Notes under the pieces: generated by a model
Databases searched by the model: none
What the model was told of the DNA's origin: nothing
The model's input: only the letters and a program-made list of their open reading frames with translations
Origin: Ypsolopha sequella
Taxonomy: Eukaryota > Arthropoda > Insecta > Lepidoptera > Ypsolophidae
Length of the DNA stretch: 64,000 bases
Direction of reading: 5' to 3'
Assembly (NCBI GenBank): GCA_934047225.1
Contig: OW203987.1
Coordinates: 30,399,501 to 30,463,500 of the forward strand
Part shown: in pieces, positions 12,901 through 25,000 of the stretch
Numbering within the stretch: position 1 is the stretch's first letter
How the letters are laid out: each line of letters begins with the position of its first letter
Translations under genes and position numbers: made by a program

Positions 12901-13782
12901 TTCTCCACTCTCCGGCATAGCTCATATTTCCTAACGCTTTTTATACAATCCATAATAGATAGTGCACATCAGTCGGTCAGCCGCTGAAAATGCTGAAATT
13001 GGATTGGTGACATCAACAACAATAATACACGAGATCGTTTTTCAAAATGTTTTACTTATAATACGAAATGAGTAGCAGATATTCGCGTGGTGTGAATGCA
13101 CCAATCATACCCAGCGAAGCGGAAAGGTGAATCAAGGTTTCAATTAGTTCCCACCCATACCAGCTTCTACAGATTCAATATCATCTCTCGGTAGTAAGTA
13201 CTAATTGATGTTTATTACTTCATAAGCTTTTTGTTTAATTCCACTTGAAAAATTAATTAGGTACCTATCTAAAATAACTGTTGTTAAACATAGTCGTTAT
13301 CATCTTAAAATCAGTTAATAATCATTTGTTTAGTTAACTAAATAAACTTGCTGACTATACACGCCCAAAGCGCCTAGCGCCTATTTGCTGTGTTACATAC
13401 ATTAAATTACAAAAAAAAGAACATACTAAGTTCATAAAGTTGCACATTATTTTTATTTAGCTGATGCTATATATACTGGTATATGTACTGGTGTATGTAC
13501 TCGTATTAGTTTCCACAATGACCTTGAAAGCCGCGAGTAAGATACGGTTTAATTCTAATTTCAAAACAAAACATACGAGTATATCAGTACAAGATTCGGG
13601 TCTTACTCGCGTAATGTGTGATTTATTTTTACACGACTGCCCCCAATAAAGGAGTGTATTGTTTTCAGGGTTGATGTTTTTCTTTTAACTAGTGCAAAAT
13701 TAAAATATTTGAATTGATTTGATATCTTCTGAACGCTTTAACAAATTTGGATACATGATTTGTTATGAGCTATTTATGAGCT
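9937..13782. other. Non-coding, no gene recognised
   Basis: Short AT-rich frames only. At 12330-12500 there is a repeat-like segment with GGCCGAGCCGCAGGCGAGGA and a pair of imperfect inverted motifs (GCGAAATAGGCAATTG and CAATTGCCATTTCGG), which looks like a palindromic mobile fragment. Around 10625-10700 the motif AACTTACCGTTGCTTTTTTT resembles the ends of the palindromic element at 21105-21515. Confidence 0.4.
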
Positions 13783-14117
13783 ATGGAGCAGGCTATGCTG
13801 GGGATATCTCTGATGGATAAAATCCGAAACGAAGATATCCGTCAGAGATCGAAGGTGACCGACATAGCCTGCCGAATCAGTAAGTTGAAGTGGCAGTGGA
13901 CTGGTCATATTTGTAGCCGACGTAATAACCGTTGGGGCCGTAAGGCACTGGAATGGAGACCACGTACAGCAAAGCGCAGCGTAGGCTGCCCTTGTGACCG
14001 CTGAACTGACGATCTGAAGGACGTTGCGCGTGGCAGCTGGCTGAGGATGACTGAGGACCGCCAAGAGTGGCGTAATATGGAGGAGGCCTATGTCCAGCAG
14101 TGGACGAATACGGGCTG
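13783..14117 (+). pseudogene. RTE-type LINE, C-terminal ORF fragment
   Basis: The translation begins MEQAMLGISLMDKIRNEDIR, continues through KLKWQWTGHI and RKALEWRPRTAKRSVGCP, and ends after a stop near 14002 as EEAYVQQWTNTG. This order matches the C-terminal tail of RTE-clade LINE ORF2 proteins, which end in a WQWAGHIAR...LEWRPR...RWTDDL...EEAYVQQW pattern. Only the last 110 or so codons remain, with at least one internal stop (CGC TGA at 14001-14005). It is a 5'-truncated, inactive copy. Confidence 0.8.
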
Positions 14118-14209
14118 ATAGATGGAGGTGTTATTAAAATCTCTATACCACCCGGATTGGCACTGGGTATAAAAGTATTAAATAAAAATAAATAATAAAA
14201 AATATTGAA

Positions 14210-14342
14210 AAACACGACTACTATAATTTCAACCCAGTGCAGTCGGGGTACATACAAAACAACACGTATCCAATGTAGAGCTGTTCCTGACTGCACTGGG
14301 TGTTGTTACTAGGGTTATTTTCAAATTATGACAGTCGTGTTT
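14210..14342. mobile_element. Palindromic MITE just downstream of the LINE fragment
   Basis: The ends AAACACGACT and AGTCGTGTTT are inverted repeats, and an inner inverted pair (ACCCAGTGCAGTCGG and CTGACTGCACTGGGT) extends the stem. No open frame. The superfamily cannot be set because target duplications are not clear. Confidence 0.5.
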
Positions 14343-14934
14343 CTAATTGTTTTTATTATCACACGTTAATTCATGATGTGTGAAAATCACGAAAGTTTAA
14401 AATAACATTTATCGTAAAAAAAAACGTATATCTACACATTCATCATTAAACAGATTTCTTTTTTATTTGTAATTGATATGTTACGAGGAATTAGATAATA
14501 TGTAGGTATTTAGTTTTTTTTTTGTTTCATTTATTGTAATTTATTCGTAAGTTTGAATTTAATAAAGCTATTAATGATAAAGTTATACATATTTATCATA
14601 TACTCGTAGTTTCTAAAATAGCGTGTGGTTAAGCAACTATTTGACCTAATGAAGTGTAACAAACAAGTCTTATTTGTAGTGTATTCGTGTACCACTTTCA
14701 GAATGACAGATCTTTTTTATAAACAGTTGAGCAACAAACACGGGGTATGCCAACAGTATGCCAACAGACTGCCTCGATCAATACGTCATTAATCTTCTAG
14801 CCCAGGGTCAGGACGTAATCAAGTTTTATGACAACACATGGCGATTTATTGCTCATGGAAAGAAAAGCTGGGGACAGTCATCAAACTAAATAAAAAATAT
14901 TATTATTAGAGTGCATTACAAGATTAGTCTCTAG

Positions 14935-15190
14935 TCTAGTTTTGGAAATTTATGTGCATATTATTTGTTCTTACGTACCACTTACTGAACGGTGAAGGAA
15001 AATATCGTAAGAAATCCTGCATGCTCTAAAAAAGTGTGTATTTGTGCCCGAAGTACAGCGATAGGGCTCACCACGTATCACGTTGAGACGTAATAATCGT
15101 CAGTGAAACACGAGTGTACCGGGTATGGGCTGTGACTTGCATTTCACAGTTCACACTCGGAACACCTCTGACACCCCCTCAGAGATTTAT
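14935..15190 (+). mobile_element. tRNA-derived SINE, 3' portion
   Basis: The string of landmarks TTTATGTGCATATTATTTGT, ACCACTTACTGAACGGTGAA, CTGCATGCTCTAAAAAAGTG, GCTCACCACGTATCACGTTG and GACGTAATAATCGT matches, in order, the body of the SINE at 26345-26930. The tRNA-like head is missing, so this is a 5'-truncated copy. Confidence 0.65.
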
Positions 15191-16312
15191 GTCGCGACGG
15201 TATTTTTTAATTTTTTTATTACGATTAAGTCGCTGGCTCGCGATAGACAGGCACACTGGTTCGAGTTATTTTTGTTACTTTGTACTCTCATAATATTCAG
15301 AATTCCCCAAGTGATGGATTTCGCTACAAATCATATACTTAATCTTAATTAAAAAATAAAATGTATCTAGGATTTACAAAAAACAGCCAAAGCTTAAATT
15401 TGTTAGCTGATAGCCACGTACAATCTCGTTTATACACACATAAATTAGGAAATTTTATATCTTAATAAAGATTTAAGATGTTGTAAGAAGAGCTTTTATG
15501 ACTAAATTGATGTATGTTCAAGAAGCGAAAGAGGTCCGTCGGGATCATCCCAGATGAAAACCTGTAGTCTCTGCCCACCCCTCTAGTGGACAGGAGTGGA
15601 AATATGTATGTTTTTATTAATTTCCATTTAATTTTTAATATTTACTATTACTTATTTTATTTAAGGAATAATTCATAAATTCTGTATCTTGTAAGACAAT
15701 AATTTCCATGTGAACTACGGCACCTCATGGGAAGGTTCAAATATTGTTGTTATGAGTTGTTCCGTATGATCAGTAGCAGAACATGAGATTTTAGTTTGCA
15801 ACAACTTATTCCTGATATGCAAAACATATTGAAAGAAATTAACTAAGCTGTCTGCTAACTGTACCACTTTCTCGTGGCTAAGTCCTACGTATAAAGAGAA
15901 AACTCGTAACTTTGAATGCAATGCGTAATTCGTCGTAAGGGGGTTTTCTTGGCCATAAATTCTGCTAAGAGGCTTTATAAAACGATTTTATGGGTGACTT
16001 ATTGCTGAAATAAATAATAGGTGAAGCTTTAAAGCTGTATATTGATTTTTTTTATTGTTGCCATTTATTTTTAAATTGAATAAAAAGAAAAAACAATTGT
16101 TCATTGTTACTTAATAAAATATAACATTGGAAAAACCAGGTTTAAAATATGCATTATTAATTTTCCAATCGTTGTTACCAGTCTCTTTAAAACCAAATTT
16201 AAATTTGTTTTATTACCTGATAACGATTATATTCGCGCTTCATAAATTTCACTCCAAATCGTCGGTTTTCAACTGATATTTTTCAGCTTTTTAAATACGT
16301 GGAATATATATT
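15191..16312. other. Non-coding, nothing recognised
   Basis: AT-rich sequence with short frames lacking similarity to any family I know. One tract near 15530-15600 (CCGTCGGGATCATCC ... CTCTAGTGGACAGGAGTGG) is more GC-rich and may be a decayed repeat. Confidence 0.35.
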
Positions 16313-16583
16313 AGACTAACGTGTAGCAGAAAGGTGTAACCATATTTTAAGAGCTTATTCAGTCAATGGTTTAGAACAACTTTTACTATGGAGCCAACTC
16401 TGAAATATCAAAAAAAAAAATCTGCCCTTCCGTACATTTCGGCCGCGCGGCATTGTATTTTTCTATGAAACAGTTTCATTTTTTTTCGAGATACAGGTTT
16501 TGTTTCATAGTAAACGTTGTTCTATACCATTGACTAAATAAGCGCTTTAAATATGGTTACACCTTTCCGTTACACGTTGTATA
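16313..16583. mobile_element. Palindromic MITE, copy 1
   Basis: The left end (CGTGTAGCAGAAAGGTGTAA) and right end (complement, GGTTACACCTTTCCGTTACA) form long inverted repeats of about 60 bp, including CTTATTCAGTCAATGG-type sequence on both sides. A second copy at 44652-44921 has the same organisation, which establishes a dispersed family. The outer bases are TATA-like, so a TA target is possible. It has no coding capacity. Confidence 0.7.
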
Positions 16584-17161
16584 TAAAAAATAAAAAAATA
16601 ATAAAAAAGGCCCTTAAACGGTATTTTATAAACAATATTTTAATAACATATTACATATTTTTTTTCGTGATTCGAGGGTTAAATAGTAAAAGTTGTTCGT
16701 ATGGACGAGTACTTAGTTTCTAACAAACTATTTTGTACTTTTACTCCGATAAAATTTTAGTTTGTGTTCTTATCGATCTTGTGAATTTTTAAGGATCAGG
16801 ATGTTATTCTGATTTGTTAAACTAGATGGTAAAAAGCTGCATTTTTCAGAACTAGATGGTCCGAGGCACGCAGACTGGACACAACATTATTTTGCATCAC
16901 GTGATTGATCACACGACCTCAGATAGCCGTTCATAAATTAACACTTTCGTCAGGTTCCAACACTGACAGAAGGATAGCGTTTACAATTTTCAACGCGTGT
17001 GACAGAGATGGCATTATAACCCGAGTCGCGAACCCTAATTTATGAACACGGGCCTGTGTAAGCAGGCGAGCACTCTTTTACTCGGCCATAGAGGCGATTA
17101 AATACGTATAAACGGGAAAAAACAATAGCATAAAATTAATATTAGGCTTACTTAAATGTAA

Positions 17162-17470
17162 TATTCAAATTCAAATTCAAATTCAAATAGTTTATTTTGC
17201 AAAGCAGGTATAGATATATACACTTTTTACACGTCAAATTTAATCTAATAAAGAAAATATATGTAATAGAATAATAAATGTACATGAACTAAATTAAAGG
17301 TTTATTTAATTTATGTAGCAATATATTTACGATTAAAATAATATATTTAGATAAAATATATAAAAATAAATAAATAAATTTAATAATGCAATAATTACAA
17401 CAAAATTGATAGAAAAATTAAAAATATATTAATTTATAAATGGGCTTATCCCTAACTCCGCCACTTTAAT
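17162..17470 (-). mobile_element. Retroposon copy with (TTGAAT)n tail
   Basis: On the minus strand the copy ends in TTTGCAAAATAAACTATTTG followed by about four TTGAAT units (seen on + as ATTCAA repeats at 17165-17190). Related copies lie at 37530-39065, 50426-50800 (minus) and 44470-45055 (plus). This copy is truncated at its 5' end and is AT-rich. No ORF was seen. Confidence 0.6.
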
Positions 17471-18284
17471 TAGTCTTGCTTCTTTTATTTTTTATTGATT
17501 TTTGCTACGAAACTAATGTTAATACTATAAACTTTACTATTAAACTAAAATAAATATTAAATATGACTTGTGATAATTAAGTGTATTATATGTACGTACC
17601 TATTTTATAAATTAAACTATTTAAATTTGACTCATTTCAAATTTGACCCATTTGTTACTGTTTTTTTTTTATCGATTTCATTGCTTTGTTCTAATTACAG
17701 AAGCTATTCTGTGGGAAAATAAAATTATTTTTTTATGATGTGTTGAAAGATCGTCTTTTTATCAAACAGTTTGATATTTGATTTTAACAGAGAAAATACT
17801 TAAATTTAACGAAAATAAATCAAATTTAAAAGCAAAACCGAGAAGCATATCGAGGAGACAAAATCCTAGTTTCCGTTTAACGAGGAGAACCTGCAATTAA
17901 TTCTTACTTTACCCAAATACCCGCAAATTAGAATCAAAGAGGAGCGTTGCGGCACTGAGCATATTTAGTTTACACGGTTGAGTGAATTACCTGAATTGGC
18001 TGAGTTGTGTTTTAAACCTGTTTGATTGTAATTAGAGGTGAGCCTTGTCGCCGTACTTCAGACATAAATACACGTTTGTTTGTGAATACTTTACAGTGTT
18101 TTTCCTTCACCGTTCAGCAAGCTCCATAAGTATACAAATACTATCTATAACCTGTGCAATGAGGGATTTTCTGACAGCTAATTAAAAAAAAGAAATATTT
18201 CGGAATCTCTCAATAGATGGCGTTGATGAGACATGGCAGGAGATTATAACTCAAAAATATGTTTTATGTGAACGAATTTATTTT
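17471..18284. other. Non-coding, nothing recognised
   Basis: Strongly AT-rich with no coherent reading frame. A short segment near 18100-18125 (TTTTTCCTTCACCGTTCAGC) resembles the reverse complement of the SINE body. Confidence 0.35.
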
Positions 18285-18765
18285 TAAATTATTATTACAT
18301 ACGGCTTGAACACTCACGTGTGATTGTTGTTGACTATATGCCAACCGTTTCACCGATACAATTTCGGCATTATCAAGGCGAGTGCCGTTCTGGCTCCGTC
18401 TTGGAAAACGGTTCTCGATGGATCGAGCAACTTTAGAACAGTGCCCAGTGACAGTGACGATGTTGTGAGTTCGTTTTGTTAAATAACCGCCCCTAATAAC
18501 AAACAATTGGAACAATTAAAAGAATCAAGTGCATCCACCATCCCACCCCCCTCGACGACGCAGCCAACGCTCAGCGCACGAGCAATGCGTGCAGCTCGCC
18601 GATTGGCGGCTGCCAGTGCCCGTTTGACAACGACGGTGAACGCCGCGTCGTCGTCCTAAGAACGACACTCGCCTTGATAATGCCGAAATTGTATCGGTGA
18701 AACGGTTGGCATATAGTCAACAACAATCACACGTGAGTGTTCAAGCCGTATGTAATAATAATTTA
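18285..18765. repeat. Nearly perfect 107-bp inverted repeat around a GC-rich spacer
   Basis: The arms are 18285-18391 and 18659-18765; I count a single mismatch in 107 positions. The 267-bp spacer is much more GC-rich than its surroundings and contains its own stem (CGACGACGC near 18555 with GCGTCGTCG near 18645). Such similarity implies a recent origin or ongoing homogenisation. I see no transposase frame and no clear target duplication, so it may be a foldback element or part of a larger one. Confidence 0.75.
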
Positions 18766-18959
18766 GTATGTCAGCTCACGCGAGTTTTAATAATATTGGA
18801 ATTTATTTTTAATTAAAAAATAAAAATAAATTTATTAGTGATCGGAACCATGATGGTCAAGAGATATATGTGCAAAAAAATAAATAAATGTTGGATATTT
18901 TATGGAAGTCGTAATAAACAAATTAATTTTTATCTTGAAATTTACATACACATAAAATG

Positions 18960-19312
18960 TATCGTCACGAAATAAATCCTTGTTAACGGGATATTTGATT
19001 TATCGATTTTTATACATATAAACAATGTTTTAAGATTTATAATTTTGTCAAAAAAATAAAAGTTTTCCATCCTCTTTTTTTGGTTTTCAAACGTTCGTTT
19101 CAAAATCGCGGTTAAGAGATTAACTTGATTTTTGTTTATAAAATAGGCAATAGAAATATAAAGGGATATCACCTAAATCCAATATTTTTTTCCTTACAAA
19201 ATATTTCAGTTTTAGCTAAAAACACACCAATTTGTTGTTTCGCTGCGTGATCACCAGTATTACGCGTCCAAGAACAAGAGGCCAAATAGCCAATGGTATG
19301 CCATCCCTTTTG
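18960..19312 (-). repeat. Internally deleted copy of the TTAA-flanked repeat family
   Basis: Read on the minus strand, the landmarks GGATGGCATACC, TTGTTCTTGGACGCGTAATA, GTGATCACGCAGCGAAACAA, GTGTTTTTAGCTAAAACTG and AAACGAACGTTTGAAAACCA follow the order of the copies at 53927 and 62432. The part between the first and second landmarks is shortened. No protein is encoded. Confidence 0.6.
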
Positions 19313-19665
19313 AAACGTGGCGGTAAAAAATATAGTGCCGCGTCGTTACTAAACAAAATTATAATAGCGCCCATTGGCAACACACAGTCAGACCACGTCT
19401 CGTCAACGCCATCTGTTGAGTACTTTAGAACCAAGGTTTTTTTATATGAGCTGTGAGAAAATCCTGGCGCTCATAATCATCTTGTCTCAATAGCACAGTA
19501 CCATATCTATTTTCATTCGCACACGCAGAAAGTAGTCTGGATTTGCCGCTTTTACTTTATACCATGGACGAATAAATACTAGCTTTATACCAAATAATAC
19601 TAAAGATGCAAATTTTTATGCTGACTCTATTTGACAATTCAATGCAGACACAAGTACATGTGGTA

Positions 19666-20051
19666 GGTGGTAGAGCTGATGCCGGGTTCGACTGTGGAGG
19701 TACCACCATCTTACTTGGAGACCCACTCGAAGTAATTAGGGGGAGAGTAATAGGACAGCTCACAGGCAAAAAACCAGGAGGCCCACCATGCCTATCATCC
19801 TGGAAGAATTGCCCATACTCACACACGCTGGGCAGGCGGGTTGGTGAACGCCGCTGCCCGTCACCGGTCTGTTCCATATAAGTCCCGGCTATTAGGGATG
19901 GATATACCGCCATCCATCGGTCCCAGGCATGGTGGGCCTCCTGGTTTTTTGCCTGTGATCTGTCCTCTTACTCTCCCCCGAATTACATCGAGTGGGTCTC
20001 CAAGTAAGATGGTGGTACCTCCACAGTCCAGCCCGGCATCAGCTCTACCAC
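19666..20051. repeat. 127-bp inverted repeat enclosing a LINE-tail-like motif
   Basis: The left arm 19666-19792 and right arm 19925-20051 are complementary with few mismatches (for example GGAGGCCCACCATGCCT against AGGCATGGTGGGCCTCC). The centre includes GGGCAGGCGGGTTGGTGAAC, a motif that recurs on the minus strand at about 60630-60655 within a LINE/SINE tail. It has no coding content. Confidence 0.65.
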
Positions 20052-20204
20052 CTGTTGTCATACATACATTACATACATACATTTATCTAAATAAGTGTAA
20101 AATCCATCAGTTTTATATATTTGTTTATGTAACCTATAAATTAATTTGGTATGTTTTTGGTTCAAATCTACTTATAACGTGGTAACCAATGTTTTTAAGT
20201 TTTC

Positions 20205-20612
20205 CATTAAGAGTCGGAGTTCCGAGATTGGGCAAAACAGGGTTCGGGATTATGGCTTTTTGAGATAGTAAAATATTAATTTCTAAACAAAATAAATACC
20301 ACTTGTTACTTTACAAGATGAAGTACAGGTTCATTAAAAAAAATCTTGGCACTAAAGCATAATAACTTCAGAAAAAAAAACAAGATTTTCAAGTTTAGGT
20401 TACACCCGTAGCGCCGCAATGCTATTCAAGAGATTTTCTTGAAATTCCTGTTTTGTTTTGTGAAGTTACTATACATTAGTGTCGTGATTTTTTTTTAATG
20501 AACCTGCACTTCATCTTTTAAGGTAACAAGTGGTATTTATTTTGTTCAGAAATTTTAATTTTTACCGTCTTAATAAGCCATAACCCCAAACCCCGAATCT
20601 CTGAATGCAGAC
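20205..20612. mobile_element. Palindromic MITE-like element (about 400 bp)
   Basis: The two halves are complementary. AAATAAATACCACTTGTTAC near 20290 pairs with GTAACAAGTGGTATTTATTT near 20525, and the outer GGGCAAAACAGGGTTCGGG-type end has a diverged partner near 20590. It is non-coding, with a central spacer of roughly 150 bp. Confidence 0.6.
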
Positions 20613-21104
20613 CCTTAAACTAGCTTTGCTAATGTAACGTAGGTACAATTTAAATATTTTCCTCACAGCTGCAACATCTGTACCGGAATGAAAGAAAGCT
20701 AGTAAGAAACAGTTCGATTCCCTCGTTATTTATGAAAATTACGCAGTATATTTTCTTTTTACGATCTATCGTAAAAGCAGCCGCAGATTTGTGGGATTAT
20801 GAGCAATATCACTTTCAGGAATATGCGGCTACTTTTTCTTTTACCTTAAGAAAATTCCAACGTTTTACCTATTGTTATAGGTGGTATTAAAATCAAACAA
20901 AACATGTTATCCCACTAAAACATTTCATGTATAGGTTGCCAAAACTCATAAGCTAACAACGCTGTCAATTTTAAGAAGGCATCAGATCTTATGTAGCTAA
21001 CTCCAAAAACCCTACATCTAGGTCAAAAAGTAAAGTTTTGGCTTTAGCTCGTCTTGGCGGTTCAGATTATATTCTATTATAAAAAACAACCCTCTCGCAG
21101 TATG

Positions 21105-21515
21105 ACTTAGGTCTTAAGGTTAAACTTCAGTCGCTAAGTGCAAAGTGCATAACTTATCTTTGTTTTTCTTGTTTAGAAGTAAAAAATTGAAAACCTTTTT
21201 GTACGTGGCAATTGACACCAATTAAATTGTTCAGTATTAGTGAGGTCTATAAAGCATAATTTTGAAATTTAATGCACAATTAGTAATGGTCTTGTCCAAA
21301 CAAAGTTAAAACAGCATTTTAAGTTGGGTTTATAAAGATCATGACTATCATGTATAGGTACAATTTCAAACTCTTGCTTTTTAAACATCACTAATAGTAA
21401 ATTATTGGCGTCTACAGACCAAAATACTTTTCAATTTTTATTTCTTAACAAGAAAAACAAAGTTAAGTTATGCATTTTACACTTAGAAACTGACGTTTAA
21501 CCTTAATAGTGCCAA
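21105..21515. mobile_element. Palindromic MITE-like element (about 410 bp)
   Basis: The left half (GGTTAAACTTCAGTCGCTAA near 21118, then GTTTTTCTTGTTTAGAAGTA) is complementary to the right half (ACAAGAAAAACAAAGTTAAG near 21450, then CTGACGTTTAACCTTAA). About 90 bp are paired on each side with modest divergence. There is no ORF. A related end appears near 10665-10715. Confidence 0.6.
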
Positions 21516-21677
21516 GTAAACAGTTAAATAGCCATCTTAATAGTACTTTTTACCCATTTTAATTAAACATGGTCAATATGGTCATACATGTCATAATAAA
21601 GTTGTACATTTAATTCTGTAAAATATTAATATTTTCGAAAATATTTCAAGGTACAAGATTCAACATATCAACAATAG

Positions 21678-21789
21678 TTTGTGTTGAGTACCTATTGAAA
21701 GATAAGCGGCGATAGCTCAGTTTGTGTTGAGTACCTATTGAAAGATAAGCGGCGATAGCTCAGTTTGTGTTGAGTACCTATTGAAAGAT
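21678..21789 (+). repeat. 43-bp tandem repeat, about 2.6 copies, with A-box-like motif
   Basis: Units start at 21678, 21721 and 21764 (the last is partial) and are identical where they overlap. Each complete unit carries GCGATAGCTCAGTTTGTG across its junction, which fits a tRNA D-arm/RNA polymerase III A box. SINE-like sequence follows immediately (GGCTCAGTCGGTAGGGC near 21810 and GCAGGTTCGAATCCTGCC near 21990, the latter a good B box). I read this as a locally duplicated SINE head. Confidence 0.7.
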
Positions 21790-22010
21790 CTCAGTCAGAC
21801 AGAAAGAGTCAGGCTCAGTCGGTAGGGCTATGACTCTCAACCTTCTAAACCTGGGGAGCTATTCCAAAAAAAAGTCGAAGCGAGATTTCTAAAACTCGAG
21901 CTTAAATTGTATGTAGTTTGAAAGATAAAACGGGTTTTTAGATTTTTACGGTCGAGAAGGCAAATTCAACAGACCGAAAATTACCGTGCAGGTTCGAATC
22001 CTGCCAATTG
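21790..22010 (+). mobile_element. tRNA-derived SINE head fragments
   Basis: An A-box-like stretch (GGCTCAGTCGGTAGGGC, about 21810) and a B-box-like stretch (GCAGGTTCGAATCCTGCC, about 21990) are both present. They are about 170 bp apart, much too far for a tRNA, so an insertion or two separate fragments must be involved. No complete cloverleaf can be drawn, so this is not called as a tRNA gene. Confidence 0.45.
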
Positions 22011-25000
22011 AAAATGTGGTTTTTTAACAGATTTGGGTAAAAAACATAATATTTTCGTAAATCGACTTTTGCATAAGATTCTAATTTATAAGAGAACCAC
22101 TTTAATTTGTATAGGATATGCAGCAATCAACACCAATCACGTTGATACATTACCATTTTATATTCTCAACAGTTATTTAATAAGATGTAGTGCGATCGCC
22201 GAGAAAGTGCCTAAACTGGAAGAATTATCCTCTCCCGTCATGGCTTCCTATGACGTCACGCCGGAACATGACGAGTAGCTTGGTGTTGATCTTAGATCAT
22301 GTACCAAGTGTTGGTACATAAAACTCAACAGAAAATCAATAACCTTTTTGGAACAAATGTACATATCAACTGACACATAGAGCGTGAAGTCTTAAAGGCA
22401 AATGACCTCTACAAAAACATCTTTATTGTTCAACATTAATCGTCACGACACACTTGCAAACAAGGCTGTACAGCAACCGCTTTTGTTATTAAGTAGCACC
22501 TGGTGGATTATAGGTACTTTATGTCTATAAGTGTGTGTTTTGTATTTTATTTTATTTTATATTATTTGGGACTTCAACAGCACATACAGTTTTAATGATA
22601 ATACAGAAAAAAGGTGTACAGTAAATATCGCCAGTGACAGAAATCTACCGTAAATACAGTTAACAAACAAAAACATACACGGGTGACTTAATCTAGACAT
22701 TTAGGTTTCATCGCTTCACAAAATAATGAGCACACATATATAGGTATGTATCTATGTATATGTAAATATAAATATATATACATAATATATACACATATAT
22801 ATCAAAACATGTGTAAATCAAATCAAATCAAAATCAAAAATCATTTAATAATAATAAAAATCATAAATAGACTATAATATATAAATAAATGTGTTATAAT
22901 AAATAAAAAATTACTAAATATTTAGAATGAAAGTATAAAATGAATAAGAAACTACCTTGTAAATACATATTTAACCCTTCAGCCACACATTGTTTGCCCT
23001 ATCCAGCCACACACTGCTCGACTCGCCTCACTCATCGCGTCACTATGCTCCGCACGCAATGCATGCGGCGGGATACCTGCAATAATGAACCGTATATATG
23101 CTTATCTATATAGTATTATTATCTTTGTAAGTAGATATATTTATGTATCATGTGTATATTATTTTTATGTAAAATATCAGTATGTAGAGCTGGCCATAGA
23201 CCGTAGGGTCGTACGGTTTAATGTATAGGTATTATATTTAATTTTATGTTATGTTAGTTTTAAGGTAGTTAGGCCTTCTCTTTTAAAGTCTTCTCCTTTT
23301 TTAAACTCTCTTTTAACATGTTTTTATAGTAAATTCATTCCGCTTATTTTGTTTATACCCCAAATTTGATCCATCGATCGATCGGTAGAATCACTGGCTG
23401 TCATGCGGATAAGGCAATTTAGTTTGGCAGACAGTGTAACGTCCATACCTACACTTGGCAGATGAACGCTCGTTCCCTTTCTCTGGATACGAAACCTATA
23501 ATAATATACATTATAGTGGTTTTTACTCTTATTTTACGAGTTTAGTTTGTTTATACGAGTATGTTAAGTGTGTACAAAAACTATTTGGTGTGAAAAAATA
23601 AATTATGTCTATCTCAAGAGCGCTCGATGCATACTGCATGCGCGTAGCACGAGTGTGTGGCTGGCTACACTTGTCACATTGCCGGGCATTGTAGGGTAGT
23701 AATAGTAGGGTTATCTTCTAAGAAATGTATCGAGCGCGGCTAATATGGCTGCGTGCCAGTACACATGAACAACCAGCACGCACACAGCGACAATATCTCA
23801 GATGGAGTCGACCGGGTGAGTCGGGGCCGCGTCGCGCGGCGTCTTTGAAGATGACTTGACACGCCACACTATGGCACGATTTAAGCGAAGTTTGAGCTGA
23901 CGCTATATGCTCAGTGTTAATTTACTCTTATTTTAGTTATTTGGAATTAGCTGTAAAGTTGTAATTTTTTTGAGAATTTTACTGTCACCGGGTCGTTAGG
24001 AATGGGCTGCGCAGCGAATATTGATTCTTTGAGAGGAAACTAAAGAAATGATTAACAAATATGATGAATAGCTACGTATCCCTATGTATTGATTTTGTAA
24101 ATATTAAAGCTATAAAACTAAATGAGACTTAGCTGTTAGCTGATTGTAAAAAGTCAGTGACAACTTTGCAACAGTAGGCACTTAAGTCTCGCACGGCGCG
24201 GGAGTTGTTCTACTATTCTTTTTTCACTATGGCAGTGGGCAATGTGAGCGGCAGCGTGAATAACGCAGCCACATGACGTTCCTCACCACTTTCCTCACCA
24301 TGTCCCTCGCCACTCGTCGAGCATGTGGCTGAGGCATATAGTTATGTTAAATTTTATTGATCCAAAACATATGTTACTTCCTTGACCTTTTTATTGAAAA
24401 TAAATTATAGTTAATAAACAAAACGTGTACGGAACCCAAAAAACATTATGGTGAATAAGAACAAAATATAAAATAGATATCTATAGATACCATAGCAATC
24501 AATGCGACAAAAAACAAGGCAATAAAATGGTAGCGCCTGACAACCAATTGACACCCTCTGAGGTAGGAACTATAATTTTTATAATTTTTTTTTTACTTAA
24601 GAGATTTGACTAAATTTGAAACTTGCTTCACATGAAACAAAATGACTTAAAATAATTATACCGAAGTTTTTTGTATGAAATTTCAATTTATTTTCATTTT
24701 AATTATTTGCCGTGATATAAGTCATTGTAACAAGTATTCTGAGAAAATGTCAACTGGCTACCTAAAATGGCTGAAGCTGTAGACCCCATGATAGACGATC
24801 GTCCTGTTTCGATCGAAACAAAAACAGAAAGCTATCATAACTAATATGATAAGAATGACGAAGCCCGACCAAATAATCCCGATACTAATAAGTTAAATCC
24901 TTTGATAAGAACTCGAATGAAACTAATTTCCACCAACAATGAACCGGGTTTGGCAATTTCCCCAGCAACAGCGCGGCGGGGGAGAAGGAAGATGGCTCTG

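Noticed and set aside
19557..20185. Overlapping open frames of 90-118 codons on both strands
   Set aside because: They are created by the two complementary 127-bp arms, and the peptides are translations of the repeat.
21790..22010. Possible tRNA gene from the good B-box GCAGGTTCGAATCCTGCC
   Set aside because: The matching A box is about 170 bp away and no acceptor stem or cloverleaf can be formed; a SINE fragment explains it better.
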